Assembly: GCA_002698995.1 (NCBI GenBank)
Contig: PAAX01000019.1
Coordinates: 248,001 to 312,000, forward strand
Direction of reading: 5' to 3'
Source: Ignavibacteriota bacterium
GTDB taxonomy: Bacteria > Bacteroidota > Ignavibacteria > Ignavibacteriales > Melioribacteraceae
DNA length: 64,000 nucleotides
Within the stretch, counting starts at the first letter, position 1, and every line of letters starts with the position of its first letter. The notes under the pieces were generated by a model that did not search any database, was not told where the DNA came from, and worked only from the letters and a program-made list of their open reading frames with translations. Shown here in pieces: positions 26,397 to 35,344 of the stretch. Both the position numbers and the translations under genes were made by a program.

Positions 26397-27377
26397 TTAG
26401 TTTTTTCTTTTGATTACAAAATCTATTAATGCTTCTAAAGCTATTTTGCTTTGTGAATCATCGAAAATTTCCAGTGTCTTTTTAGCCTTTTGAGAAAATT
26501 GTGAAGCAACTTCCAGAGAATATTCAATTCCTCCTTTTTGCTTAACAAAATCAATTACTTCCTTAATTTCCCCTTTTTTATCAGCATTTTTAAGAAGTTT
26601 TTTAATTTTTGCAGTTTCTTCTTTCGAAGAAAGATTCAAAGAATAAAGTAGTGGAAGTGTAATTTTTCGTTCTTTTATATCACCGCCGAGAGGTTTACCA
26701 ATTAAAGATGTTGATCCAACATAATCCAATACATCATCAATAATTTGAAATGCCATTCCAAGATTTTCGCCGAATAATTTCATAGCATCTGATTTTTCCT
26801 TTGAAACTCCGGCACTTAAAGCTCCAATTTCACAGCATGTTGAAAGCAACGAAGCGGTTTTATCTGAAATTATTTTGAAATATGTTTCCTCATCTATATC
26901 AAGTTTTCTTGTTTTACTTGTTTGAAGTAACTCCCCTTCCGACATTCTTTTAACAGTATTTGTAATAACTTTCAGAAAATCATAATCATCATTGTTAACG
27001 GAAATCATTAAACCTCTTGCAAGTAGATAATCCCCCATTAAAACAGCAACTTTATTTTTCCAAATAGCATTAATTGAAGGAAAACCTCTTCTCTTCTCCG
27101 CATTATCAACTACATCATCATGAACCAGAGTTGCAGAATGAAGAAGTTCAACAAGAATTGCACCTCTGTAGCTTCTATCATTTACATTTCCGGCTACTTT
27201 TGCGGAAAGTAAAACAAGCAAAGGACGAATCTTCTTCCCCTTTTGCTTTAAAATATATTTTGTAACTAAATCAACTAATGCAACTTTTGATTTTAATGAT
27301 TCTTTATAAAGTTGATTGAAACGATCTAATTCGTCTTTTATTGGTCTGCTTATTTCAGAAAGTGATGTTTTGCTCAA
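26397..27377 (-). CDS. Long-chain polyprenyl diphosphate synthase
   Basis: This 326-residue trans-prenyltransferase makes long isoprenoid diphosphates for quinone side chains. The first aspartate-rich motif is DDVVD at 87-91, followed by NAEKRRGFPS, and the second is DDVLD at 214-218. GKKIRPLLVLLSA near residue 47 binds isopentenyl diphosphate. The small residues before the first motif (HSATLVH) fit a long-chain product such as hepta- or octaprenyl diphosphate, but the exact length cannot be read off. The start is TTG, overlapping the tatC stop as TTGA. The link to quinone supply fits the nearby respiratory cluster. Confidence 0.9.
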   Translation of the reverse strand: MSKTSLSEISRPIKDELDRFNQLYKESLKSKVALVDLVTKYILKQKGKKIRPLLVLLSAKVAGNVNDRSYRGAILVELLHSATLVHDDVVDNAEKRRGFPSINAIWKNKVAVLMGDYLLARGLMISVNNDDYDFLKVITNTVKRMSEGELLQTSKTRKLDIDEETYFKIISDKTASLLSTCCEIGALSAGVSKEKSDAMKLFGENLGMAFQIIDDVLDYVGSTSLIGKPLGGDIKERKITLPLLYSLNLSSKEETAKIKKLLKNADKKGEIKEVIDFVKQKGGIEYSLEVASQFSQKAKKTLEIFDDSQSKIALEALIDFVIKRKN

Positions 27378-28129
27378 GATTTTTTTCGTGCGATTTTTGA
27401 GACTAATATACTTATTTCATATAATATTACCAAAGGGATTGCCAAAAGCATTTGTGCAACCGGATCGGTACCGGGTGTTAATAATGCTGATAAAATCATA
27501 ATAATAACAATTGCATGTCTTTGGTATTTTCTCATAAATTTTGGTGATAATATTCCTATTTTCGATAAGAAAAATGATAACACCGGTAATTCAAAAACTA
27601 CTCCCGCTGCAAGCATAACACTTATAATTATTGAAAAGTATTCATCAATTGCAAAATTATTTTCTATCTGCTCGGTTCCAAATTGACCGGCAAATTCCAA
27701 TGTAAGTGGAAGCATAATTTTATATGCAAACATTACTCCAACTAAAAAACAGAATGAACTAATAAAAACAATCCAAACAATATATTTTTTTTCATTCTCT
27801 TTTAAAGCAGGAGAAATAAATCGCCATAAATGATAAAAGAAATTTGGGATGCTTATTATAAAACCAATTATTAATGCAACTTGCACATAAAGAAATAATT
27901 GTCCGAATGGTTTTAAGTTTTGAAGTGTAATTTTAGCTACAGAAGCTGGGGCGAGTAAAAGATCTTCAACAATAAAATCTTTAAAAATCCACGCAATTAT
28001 AGCACCGACAAATATTCCACCAAAAATATATACGAGCCTCCATCTCAATTCCTCTAAATGTTCGAGGAATGACATTTCGGCTCCTAATTCTTCTTCCTCT
28101 TCTTCAAAAGCTTGATCTCTTGTACTCAC
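27374..28129 (-). CDS. tatC: Sec-independent protein translocase TatC
   Basis: TatC is the receptor of the twin-arginine pathway, which exports folded proteins such as ActB. The 251-residue protein has six helices. After an acidic N-terminal tail it reads EMSFLEHLEELRWRLVYIF, the conserved first cytoplasmic segment with the E-L-R-x-R core. FRYQRHAIV-like text appears as MRKYQRHAIVIIMILSALLTPG near residue 200, with the T-P-D/G loop typical of TatC. tatA and tatB are not in the window. The GTG start lies 6 bases after glyA. Confidence 0.95.
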   Translation of the reverse strand: MSTRDQAFEEEEEELGAEMSFLEHLEELRWRLVYIFGGIFVGAIIAWIFKDFIVEDLLLAPASVAKITLQNLKPFGQLFLYVQVALIIGFIISIPNFFYHLWRFISPALKENEKKYIVWIVFISSFCFLVGVMFAYKIMLPLTLEFAGQFGTEQIENNFAIDEYFSIIISVMLAAGVVFELPVLSFFLSKIGILSPKFMRKYQRHAIVIIMILSALLTPGTDPVAQMLLAIPLVILYEISILVSKIARKKS

Positions 28130-28135
28130 AACTTC

Positions 28136-29434
28136 TTACTTTGAAAGTTCGGGATACAAAGGAAATGCAAAACAAAATTCTTTAATTTCATTTTTTATAG
28201 TAATTAATTCAGATTCGTTTTCTGAATTCTCAATTGCTCTATTAATAAATACAGCAATTTTTTTCATTTCTTCTTCTTTCATTCCTCTTGTAGTAACAGC
28301 CGGAGTACCAATTCTTATTCCGCTTGTAACAAAAGGACTTTTAGTATCGAATGGAATCATATTTTTATTAACTGTCATTCCGGATTCTTCTAAAACTCTT
28401 TCAGCTTTCTTACCACTTACATTTTTATTTGTCAAATCGACAAGCATCAAGTGATTATCAGTTCCACCGGAAATAATATCGAATCCGTAAGAAACCAATT
28501 CTTCAGCTAAAGTTTTAGAATTCTTAATAACCTGCTCTGCATATGTTTTGAATGAATCTTGTAAAGCTTCACCAAATGCAACAGCTTTTGCCATAATAAC
28601 GTGCATTAAAGGACCGCCTTGAATTCCGGGCATTACCATACTATCTAAAACTTCAGACATTAATTTAAGTCTATCCCCTTTAACGGTTTTAATTCCCATC
28701 GGATTTTCTCTATCTTTTCCAACTAGGATTACACCACCTCTAGGACCTCTTAATGTTTTATGAGTAGTTGAAGTTACAATATCGCAATAAGGAACAGGAT
28801 TATTTAACAATCCTTTTGCAATTAAGCCTGAAGGATGAGACATATCACATAATAATAGAGCACCAACTTTATCAGCAATTTCTCTGAACTTTGCATAATC
28901 CCAATCTCTTGAATATGCACTGGCACCGGTTATAATTAATTTTGGTTTTTCTTTGACTGCTAAATCTTCTACAAGATTATAATCAATTAAACCTGTTTCT
29001 TTATCTAAAGTATAACCGACTGATTTATAAAGCTGCCCGGAAAAATTAACTGGTGAACCATGTGTCAAATGTCCGCCATGATCTAAACTTAATCCTAAAA
29101 TAGTATCACCAGGATTAAGAACAGACATATAAACAGCCATATTTGCTTGTGAACCGCTATGCGGCTGAACGTTTACATATTCGGCACCATATAACTGTTT
29201 TAATCTTTCTCTTGCTATATTTTCAGCTTCATCAACAAACTCACAGCCGCCGTAATATCTTTTACCCGGATAACCTTCGGCATATTTATTAGTTAATACT
29301 GATCCGGCAGCCTGCATAACTGCAAGACTAACAAAGTTTTCGGAAGCAATTAATTCTAAATTATATTCTTCTCTGCCAATTTCTTTTTTGACCACATCAT
29401 ATATTTCTTGATCGTTTTTAAGATAATTAATCAT
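28136..29434 (-). CDS. glyA: Serine hydroxymethyltransferase
   Basis: GlyA is the PLP enzyme that interconverts serine plus tetrahydrofolate with glycine plus methylene-tetrahydrofolate. The 432-residue protein has IASENFVS near residue 30, [15 protein letters not shown] near 55, and the PLP lysine in [14 protein letters not shown] near residue 225. All regions of the bacterial enzyme are present. I chose ATG 29434, with GAGAG about 7 bases upstream; a TTG at 29446 is in frame but has no ribosome site. It lies between a TPR protein and tatC in one run. Confidence 0.95.
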   Translation of the reverse strand: MINYLKNDQEIYDVVKKEIGREEYNLELIASENFVSLAVMQAAGSVLTNKYAEGYPGKRYYGGCEFVDEAENIARERLKQLYGAEYVNVQPHSGSQANMAVYMSVLNPGDTILGLSLDHGGHLTHGSPVNFSGQLYKSVGYTLDKETGLIDYNLVEDLAVKEKPKLIITGASAYSRDWDYAKFREIADKVGALLLCDMSHPSGLIAKGLLNNPVPYCDIVTSTTHKTLRGPRGGVILVGKDRENPMGIKTVKGDRLKLMSEVLDSMVMPGIQGGPLMHVIMAKAVAFGEALQDSFKTYAEQVIKNSKTLAEELVSYGFDIISGGTDNHLMLVDLTNKNVSGKKAERVLEESGMTVNKNMIPFDTKSPFVTSGIRIGTPAVTTRGMKEEEMKKIAVFINRAIENSENESELITIKNEIKEFCFAFPLYPELSK

Positions 29435-29451
29435 CTCATCTCTCAAATATT

Positions 29452-30699
29452 TTATAGTTGAACAGTAATTGATTTACCAATCCAGTCGTAGCATTTTCCT
29501 TGAATTTTAATTTCATCACCGTTAGAAAGCTGCTGGAAGAAATAATCTTCTTTACTTGGGATTGAATTAGAAAGTTGAGAGATTCTTGAACCTGCTCTAT
29601 CTGCAAATAATCCCCCTTTAGCTCTTGCTTTTGCATAAGTATCAACAGCTAATTTATAAACACATTTGTCTATAAATTCAAATTGACCTCTGATGCAGTT
29701 TCTTGCAGATTGTTCATATAATTGAGCTTCAATATAAATCGGATAATCCCAAGAAGGATCTACATTTTGAGCTTTCACTAAATAAGATCTTGCAACAGAA
29801 AGTTGATCTAATTTTTGATAGATAATCGCAATGTTAACATAATTATCTCTATTATCAGGCTGTAGTTCAATCAATTTTTTATACGAATCAATTGCTTTAT
29901 CCAATTGTTCTGTTTTATCATATGCTTTAGCTAATTCTCTGTGATAATTAATTACACTAGGATTTTTCTCAATCAAGAATAATAAAGGAACATCAACTAA
30001 ATCATATCTATCGGCGCGCATTGCAGTTTGAGCATATTTCCAAGCTTTTTCAGGATTCTGCGGATCTAAATCCCAAGCCTTTTTAGTAATATCAACCAAT
30101 TCATCCATATCTTCTGCAAGAGCTTCAATTCTGGCAATCCATGTAGCATTATCCGGTTCTTGTTCAGAAAGTTTAGAATATAATTCTAATGCTTTTAGTT
30201 TGTAATCATTTCCATCACTTGCATTTTGAGAATATAAAATTCCAAGTCTATCTTTATAGAAAGAAATAATATCAGGATCGGAAGCAAATGCTTCTTCATA
30301 AACTGAAATTACCTCATCGGCAGGAGCTCCCTTCCACATTTCCAAAACAAAAGCTTTTCTAACAAGGTAATAACCTTTTTTATCAGCTTCAAATTCAATT
30401 GCTTTATCATATAAGTAAAGAGTTGTATCAGTAATTGCTAGTTTTTCATCGTCAGAAGTAGCAACTGAATCATGCATATACCAAAGTATTTCTTCCATTT
30501 TTCTAAATACTTTGAATCTAATAAAATCAGTCGGATTATTATTAACTACAGTCCAACCGTAAGGAAGAGCACTTTTATAATCTTTATTTTTATGATATTC
30601 ATAAAAAAGACTAAACTGCTCGGTTAGATTTACTTCTTGTGCTTTTACATAAAACGAAAAAGCAAAAACAAATAGAAAAACTACTTTTAGCGATTTCAA
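29452..30699 (-). CDS. Exported TPR-repeat protein
   Basis: This 415-residue protein has a signal peptide ([21 protein letters not shown], cut near residue 21). A body of tetratricopeptide repeats runs from about residue 150 to 340, for example [20 protein letters not shown] and [23 protein letters not shown] arrays mediate protein-protein contacts. It is probably periplasmic or attached to the outer membrane, as the upstream genes encode a lipoprotein and a beta-barrel. The TTG start is well supported by AAGGAG about 8 bases upstream. The C-terminal 50 residues hold [18 protein letters not shown] and are not part of the repeats. The specific role is unknown. Confidence 0.8.
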   Translation of the reverse strand: MKSLKVVFLFVFAFSFYVKAQEVNLTEQFSLFYEYHKNKDYKSALPYGWTVVNNNPTDFIRFKVFRKMEEILWYMHDSVATSDDEKLAITDTTLYLYDKAIEFEADKKGYYLVRKAFVLEMWKGAPADEVISVYEEAFASDPDIISFYKDRLGILYSQNASDGNDYKLKALELYSKLSEQEPDNATWIARIEALAEDMDELVDITKKAWDLDPQNPEKAWKYAQTAMRADRYDLVDVPLLFLIEKNPSVINYHRELAKAYDKTEQLDKAIDSYKKLIELQPDNRDNYVNIAIIYQKLDQLSVARSYLVKAQNVDPSWDYPIYIEAQLYEQSARNCIRGQFEFIDKCVYKLAVDTYAKARAKGGLFADRAGSRISQLSNSIPSKEDYFFQQLSNGDEIKIQGKCYDWIGKSITVQL

Positions 30700-30724
30700 G
30701 GTATAAACTCCTTAATTTTATTTT

Positions 30725-31981
30725 TTATCTTTCTTCACGAATAAACCAGAGATCCCCAAAACTGAAAGAAACCGACATTCTATAGATATTTTCTTTCATC
30801 AAACCATTGGCGTTTGTGCCTCTGATGCCATACATAAAACCAAAATCGAGTGTATTTGCAATTGAAAGTGGTAAAGAAAATCCACCATGAACAGAAAACT
30901 GATTTATACTTTCCCCATAAATTTTGTATTGTGTCTGTTCATAACTTAAACCTGCTCTTAATATTATCTGTTCCCAGAACGACGAGAACTGAGAAGCCAG
31001 ATTATTAAACTCATAACCTAAACTTATTTTATACAAATCATTTAGCAATGGAGATTTTTTGCCATTGAATTTGTAATTGCTCCAAGGCTGTAATAAATAA
31101 TCCAATGATAGATTATGTTTTTTATTTATTGTAAAAGCTAAACCAACTCCAATTTTAATAGGAAGATTTGTTTTAACATTTCCAAAGCTGAGTGTATCGG
31201 TACCTACAGTGGTTTGAGCAAAAATTGTGGTATCTGTTTGAAGTTCGGGAGAATAACTGAATAATGCCCCAACTCTCAAATTAGAGATTTGTGATTCTCC
31301 TAAAATGTTAGAGAAATCATCGGAAATTAAACCTATTGTAGTACCTAAACCTTTATAAGAATATCTTTTTTGATAAAAGGAATCCCCCAGATTAGAATTA
31401 GTAGGAAAATCTAAGTTGGAGTTAAATTCTGATTTACCGGTAAAATATTCAAATGATGCACCAAGAGTAAAATAAAACGGAGTTGAATAAGTAGTTCCGA
31501 TAACATACTTATAAAGTCCGCCGTTACCTTGAAATTTTGATGTATAAGTTCCTAAGCCTGGATTAGTTTCTTCTGCAGTTACAGAATATTTTGTATGAGA
31601 ATATGGCATTAAACCAAGTGTTAAAGTAACACCATAAGCTTTAGAAATCGGGAAACCGACTAAAAATCCGCTGAATTGAGCGTCTGAATAGAATGCTGAA
31701 TTTGAATTATCTTTAATATCTAAACCCTTAAAATTAACTCCGGCTTCAAATCTTGTTAAAGTTAATCCAGCCCAAGAAGCGGGATTATAATAACTCAAAT
31801 AATTCCTATCAAAATAAGCAGCTCCTAATTCTCCAAGAGATAATCTTCTGGCAGAAAAAGAATATTGTAAATCACCTGTTCCGTATCTAGTATAAAGCGA
31901 ACCACCATTAGAAGCCGATAATTCTAAAACGAATAAAAATGTCAAAAATATATAGAGGAATTTTCTCATTAAAAGTCTCAT
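30725..31981 (-). CDS. Outer-membrane beta-barrel protein
   Basis: This 418-residue protein has a signal peptide (MRKFLYIFLTFLFVLELSAS). It then has alternating strands rich in glycine and aromatic residues, ending FSFGDLWFIREER. Early text GSLYTRYGTGDLQYSFSARRLSLGELGAAY and LSYYNPASWAGL resemble the FadL/PorV-like group, which has a conserved N-P-A-S-W near the N-terminus. It may be a transporter or a structural outer-membrane protein. It overlaps the DUF4270-like lipoprotein gene by four bases (ATGA). A second ATG at 31969 is also possible; no ribosome site decides. Its product probably works with the lipoprotein next to it. Confidence 0.75.
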   Translation of the reverse strand: MRLLMRKFLYIFLTFLFVLELSASNGGSLYTRYGTGDLQYSFSARRLSLGELGAAYFDRNYLSYYNPASWAGLTLTRFEAGVNFKGLDIKDNSNSAFYSDAQFSGFLVGFPISKAYGVTLTLGLMPYSHTKYSVTAEETNPGLGTYTSKFQGNGGLYKYVIGTTYSTPFYFTLGASFEYFTGKSEFNSNLDFPTNSNLGDSFYQKRYSYKGLGTTIGLISDDFSNILGESQISNLRVGALFSYSPELQTDTTIFAQTTVGTDTLSFGNVKTNLPIKIGVGLAFTINKKHNLSLDYLLQPWSNYKFNGKKSPLLNDLYKISLGYEFNNLASQFSSFWEQIILRAGLSYEQTQYKIYGESINQFSVHGGFSLPLSIANTLDFGFMYGIRGTNANGLMKENIYRMSVSFSFGDLWFIREER

Positions 31982-33162
31982 CTGTTTGAATAATAAATTG
32001 TAATCTTAGGTCTATTTGCCTCAATAGGAGTATTGCTTCCTTTAATTACAAATCGTGTTAAAGTTCTATCTTCATCAAAAAGATTTAATCTAAATCCTTG
32101 ATAAGCGTAACCATCATTAATTCTTTGAGCAAGTTGTCTAATTTCACCTTTGAATTTATTTCCTTCTCTTCCCAAAATTGTTTGAAGAGTGCTGTCGGAT
32201 AATGTTTTTGCGGTGGAATCGGCAACTAATCTTACAAGTAGTGAATCTGAAACCAGATTTCCAAAAAGTGAGTTTGTAGAATCGACTGTAAGTTCTAATT
32301 CAACACTGTTAATTATAGAGTTTACAGGTATTTTTGAAAAATCGAACCAGGTAATTGCTCTTGTTGCAATACCAGCTTGAAGTACTAAATCATCATTTCC
32401 AAAAAGATTAGGCAATTGCCCGTCAACAACATGAACATCAGTAAAGTCAGAGAAAAATAAAGTATCAACAAATTCATTTGGTTTCTCAACAACTACTCTA
32501 ATTTTAGGAAGTTCATCTTCATTTACAAAATTTGTGAATGCTAAAAGTCCTACAACTCTTTGAGAAGCCAAAGTTGGTTTTAAGTAAATTCCGTTATTTG
32601 TCGGCTCATTATCATTTGCTCTTTTCGCAATCCATTCTAAAACAATTGATTGATCTAGATTAAAAGATAATGTAGAATCATCGATCTGAATATTTGAACC
32701 GAGATTTTGATTAGAGTAATCTAAAAAGGAAAGGCTGTCTTTATTAAATCCGGTTGGACCCCAAGTGCTGTTAATTTTATGTACAGTAAAATCTAAAGGA
32801 AGATTTTTATCACCTAAGTAATAAGTAGGAGTTAACAAAACAGTAGATTCTTTAATTATCAGGCTGTCATTCTGAAAAGCTGAAATAACGCTGTCCGGCA
32901 AATTTACTAAAAAGCTCATCAATACAGAGGCTTCCATATTTTCATATCTGCCAAGCAGAGTTCTAATAGACGCACCGTAAGAAACCGATCTATCATAATA
33001 ATAAAAAGAACTTTGTGCTAAAGAATCATCTAAACTATTAATTTCCGTAACTTGAATTTTATCTTCATCCGGTATTAAATTTTTTCCGACCGAAGTTGGA
33101 TCCTCTTGACAAGCGGAAATAAAAACTAAAGTGAATAATGCTATTAAAGAAATATATTTCAA
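31978..33162 (-). CDS. DUF4270-like lipoprotein
   Basis: This 394-residue protein starts with a lipoprotein signal ending LVFISAC, so it is probably lipidated at C18. It is followed by QEDPTSVGKNLIPDEDKIQV. The S-V-G-x-N-L-I-P text just after the lipid cysteine and the later VLLTPTYYLGD and VELELTVDSTNSLFG segments resemble DUF4270 proteins of Bacteroidetes. From memory these also lie beside glycogen synthase, as here. The start is TTG, with GGAGG 7 bases upstream, overlapping the HAD gene stop as TTGA. It has no enzyme motif. It is likely an outer-membrane surface or periplasmic protein. Confidence 0.65.
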   Translation of the reverse strand: MKYISLIALFTLVFISACQEDPTSVGKNLIPDEDKIQVTEINSLDDSLAQSSFYYYDRSVSYGASIRTLLGRYENMEASVLMSFLVNLPDSVISAFQNDSLIIKESTVLLTPTYYLGDKNLPLDFTVHKINSTWGPTGFNKDSLSFLDYSNQNLGSNIQIDDSTLSFNLDQSIVLEWIAKRANDNEPTNNGIYLKPTLASQRVVGLLAFTNFVNEDELPKIRVVVEKPNEFVDTLFFSDFTDVHVVDGQLPNLFGNDDLVLQAGIATRAITWFDFSKIPVNSIINSVELELTVDSTNSLFGNLVSDSLLVRLVADSTAKTLSDSTLQTILGREGNKFKGEIRQLAQRINDGYAYQGFRLNLFDEDRTLTRFVIKGSNTPIEANRPKITIYYSNR

Positions 33163-33740
33163 GAATTTTCCTCCGTAAAATCAGCAGCAATAAATTTGCA
33201 TGCTTCTAAAAAATTACCAGCAACAAAATTGAGGCTTTTTACTTCTTTTTTCAAGTTATTTATTTCCTCATCTGATAATGTTATTTTGACTAATACACTT
33301 TTAATACCGGCATTGTTTCCACATTTTATATCCGAAAAAGAATCTCCGATTATATAAGAATTTCTAAGATCGATAGAATGCTTTTCGGCAGCTTCAAATA
33401 TCATTTTAGGAGAAGGTTTTCTGCATTCAACTTCCGAAGCCGAACTGAATTCGGGATGATGCGGACAATACATGATATCTGTTAAGCTAATATTTTCCTT
33501 TTTCAACAGACTTAATAATTTATTATTAACTGCAATTACTTGCTCGTGAGTTAATATCCCTCTGGCAATACCAGATTGATTAGATATAATTATTAATTTG
33601 AATTGATGATTAAGAAGTAATTTCAATCCTTCAACAACTCCAGGCAAAAGCTGAACCTTATCAGGATCAGCTAAGTAACCGGGAGGGGGATCAAAAATTA
33701 AAGTATTATCTCTATCAAGAAAAACAGCAAAGGAAGGCAT
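33159..33740 (-). CDS. HAD-family phosphatase, GmhB-like
   Basis: This 193-residue protein is a HAD phosphatase of the histidinol phosphatase/heptose bisphosphatase (GmhB) group. The nucleophile motif is LDRDNTLI near residue 9, motif II is ISNQSG near 53, and RKPSPKM and GDSFSDIKCG supply motifs III and IV. The zinc-loop ligands C92 and H94 are present in YCPHHPEF, and C106 in ECRKP, but the usual first cysteine of the C-x-C pair is a valine (V104). The zinc site may thus be weakened or absent. The best guess is heptose bisphosphate phosphatase for lipopolysaccharide. I chose ATG 33740; a TTG at 33743 abuts the glgA stop. Confidence 0.82.
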   Translation of the reverse strand: MPSFAVFLDRDNTLIFDPPPGYLADPDKVQLLPGVVEGLKLLLNHQFKLIIISNQSGIARGILTHEQVIAVNNKLLSLLKKENISLTDIMYCPHHPEFSSASEVECRKPSPKMIFEAAEKHSIDLRNSYIIGDSFSDIKCGNNAGIKSVLVKITLSDEEINNLKKEVKSLNFVAGNFLEACKFIAADFTEENS

Positions 33741-33743
33741 CAA

Positions 33744-35237
33744 TTAATTTGCCAATTTTTTATATAGTTCCACATAATTTTTTGATGAATTAAGCCAAGA
33801 GAAATTACATCTCATACCGGCTTTCTGAATTTTATTCCAGGTTTTTTGATCATTGTTATAAATTGAAATTGCAGCTTTTATTGTTTTCATCATTTCATCA
33901 GCATCATATTTTTCAAAAACAAAACCGTTTCCGGTTTCGTCTTTAGGATTAAAATTCTCAACAGTATCAGCAAGTCCGCCGGTTAATCTTACAATAGGAA
34001 CAGTTCCATAAACTAGACTATACATTTGATTTAAACCGCATGGTTCAAATTTTGAAGGCATAAGCAGCATATCTGCACCGGCTTCAATTAAGTGAGCAAG
34101 TTCATCATCAAAACCGAGCAAGTGCGAATATTTATCTTGATGTTTCATTAAAACACCTTCAAAAAACTTGTGATACTTTTTATCGCCTGTACCTAAAAGT
34201 ACAATCTGGACATCCATCTTCATTAATTCTTTAAAAGATTTTTGAATAAGATCCATTCCTTTCGTATCATATAATCTTGAAATTATACCGATAACAGGAA
34301 CGCCTTCTTTATAATCCAATCCAAATTTATCCAGCAATTCCTTTTTATTTTCTTCTTTGTCTTCAAGTTTTTTAATTGAATATTTTTTTGCAATAAGTTT
34401 ATCCTTCTCAGGATTCCAAATTGAAACATCAATTCCATTAACAATGCCGTATAAATCTTCCTGTCTTTTGCTCAGCACTTTATTTAAGCCGAAACTCACT
34501 TCGGGAATTTTGCAAATCTCTTTTGCGTATGTTTCGCTAACAGTATTAATCATATCGGAAAATAATAAAGCACTTTTCATGTAATTTACTTTTCCTTCAT
34601 GAAGAATTCCCTTTTCTTTATTGAATTCTTTCGGAAGTCCGGTTTTATCGAAAGTCTGTTTACCAAATACACCCTGAAAAGATAAATTATGAATAGTAAA
34701 TAAAGTTTTGATGTCAGCAAATTGAGGATCATCATTAAACATAGTTTTTAAGTATGCTGGAACTAATCCGGTCTGCCAATCATTACAGTGTATAATATCC
34801 GGCACCCAACCCAATTTCTGAATTAATTCGAAAACTGATTTTGCCAATAGAATAAATCTTTCATCATTATCTGGATAATCTTTACCAGATAAAGGATCTT
34901 CGTAAAGACTAGGTCTGGTTCCAAAATATTCTTCATTATCTAAGAAATAAATTTGGACTCTTACTTTAGAACCTACTAAAAAACTTGAGCGGAGAGAAAA
35001 AGTAACCTCTTTATTCCCAATTTTTGTAGTTAAATCTTTTAATCTAACTACCTCATGAATTTTATATTTCCTTTCATCTATGGCACCATACTTTGGCACA
35101 ACAATTCTAACTTGATGACCTAACTCTTGCAATTTTTGAGGAAGCGCAGAAGATACATCTGCTAATCCACCAGTTTTTACAAAAGGAACAACTTCTGACG
35201 TAACAAATAAAATTTTGAGTTTTTTGGTAGGCGGCAT
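33744..35237 (-). CDS. glgA: Glycogen synthase (ADP- or UDP-glucose)
   Basis: GlgA extends alpha-1,4-glucan chains from nucleotide-glucose. The 497-residue protein has the GT5 start VVPFVKTGGLADVSSALP at about 16-33, with the K-x-G-G-L nucleotide-binding loop. The GIISRLYDTKGMDL segment near 315 and SKFEPCGLNQMYSLVYGTVP near 390 hold the E-x-x-x-x-x-x-E region. AAAGGAT precedes the ATG. No glgB, glgC or glgP is in the window. The gene opens the nine-gene run that ends at the MORN gene and is divergent from hutI. Confidence 0.94.
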   Translation of the reverse strand: MPPTKKLKILFVTSEVVPFVKTGGLADVSSALPQKLQELGHQVRIVVPKYGAIDERKYKIHEVVRLKDLTTKIGNKEVTFSLRSSFLVGSKVRVQIYFLDNEEYFGTRPSLYEDPLSGKDYPDNDERFILLAKSVFELIQKLGWVPDIIHCNDWQTGLVPAYLKTMFNDDPQFADIKTLFTIHNLSFQGVFGKQTFDKTGLPKEFNKEKGILHEGKVNYMKSALLFSDMINTVSETYAKEICKIPEVSFGLNKVLSKRQEDLYGIVNGIDVSIWNPEKDKLIAKKYSIKKLEDKEENKKELLDKFGLDYKEGVPVIGIISRLYDTKGMDLIQKSFKELMKMDVQIVLLGTGDKKYHKFFEGVLMKHQDKYSHLLGFDDELAHLIEAGADMLLMPSKFEPCGLNQMYSLVYGTVPIVRLTGGLADTVENFNPKDETGNGFVFEKYDADEMMKTIKAAISIYNNDQKTWNKIQKAGMRCNFSWLNSSKNYVELYKKLAN

Positions 35238-35262
35238 AGTTAAAATCCTTTTTTTTAGCTAA

Positions 35263-35292
35263 CAAAAATACAAAAATATTGACATATTGACA
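35263..35292. promoter_or_regulatory. Two tandem 8-base duplications between glgA and hutI
   Basis: The 107-base divergent gap holds CAAAAATA twice (35263-35278) and then TATTGACA twice (35277-35292). On the minus strand the first pair reads TATTTTTG, which fits the TAnnTTTG -7 element known from Bacteroidetes, in the right place for glgA. On the plus strand each TATTGACA contains a perfect TTGACA, but no good -10 follows at 17 bases for hutI. It is a plausible promoter region, though AT-rich sequence makes chance matches likely. Confidence 0.35.
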
Positions 35293-35344
35293 AAAATTTA
35301 TGATTATTGAATTTTTGGTCTTTCTACATTCATAAAAGCTGCTA

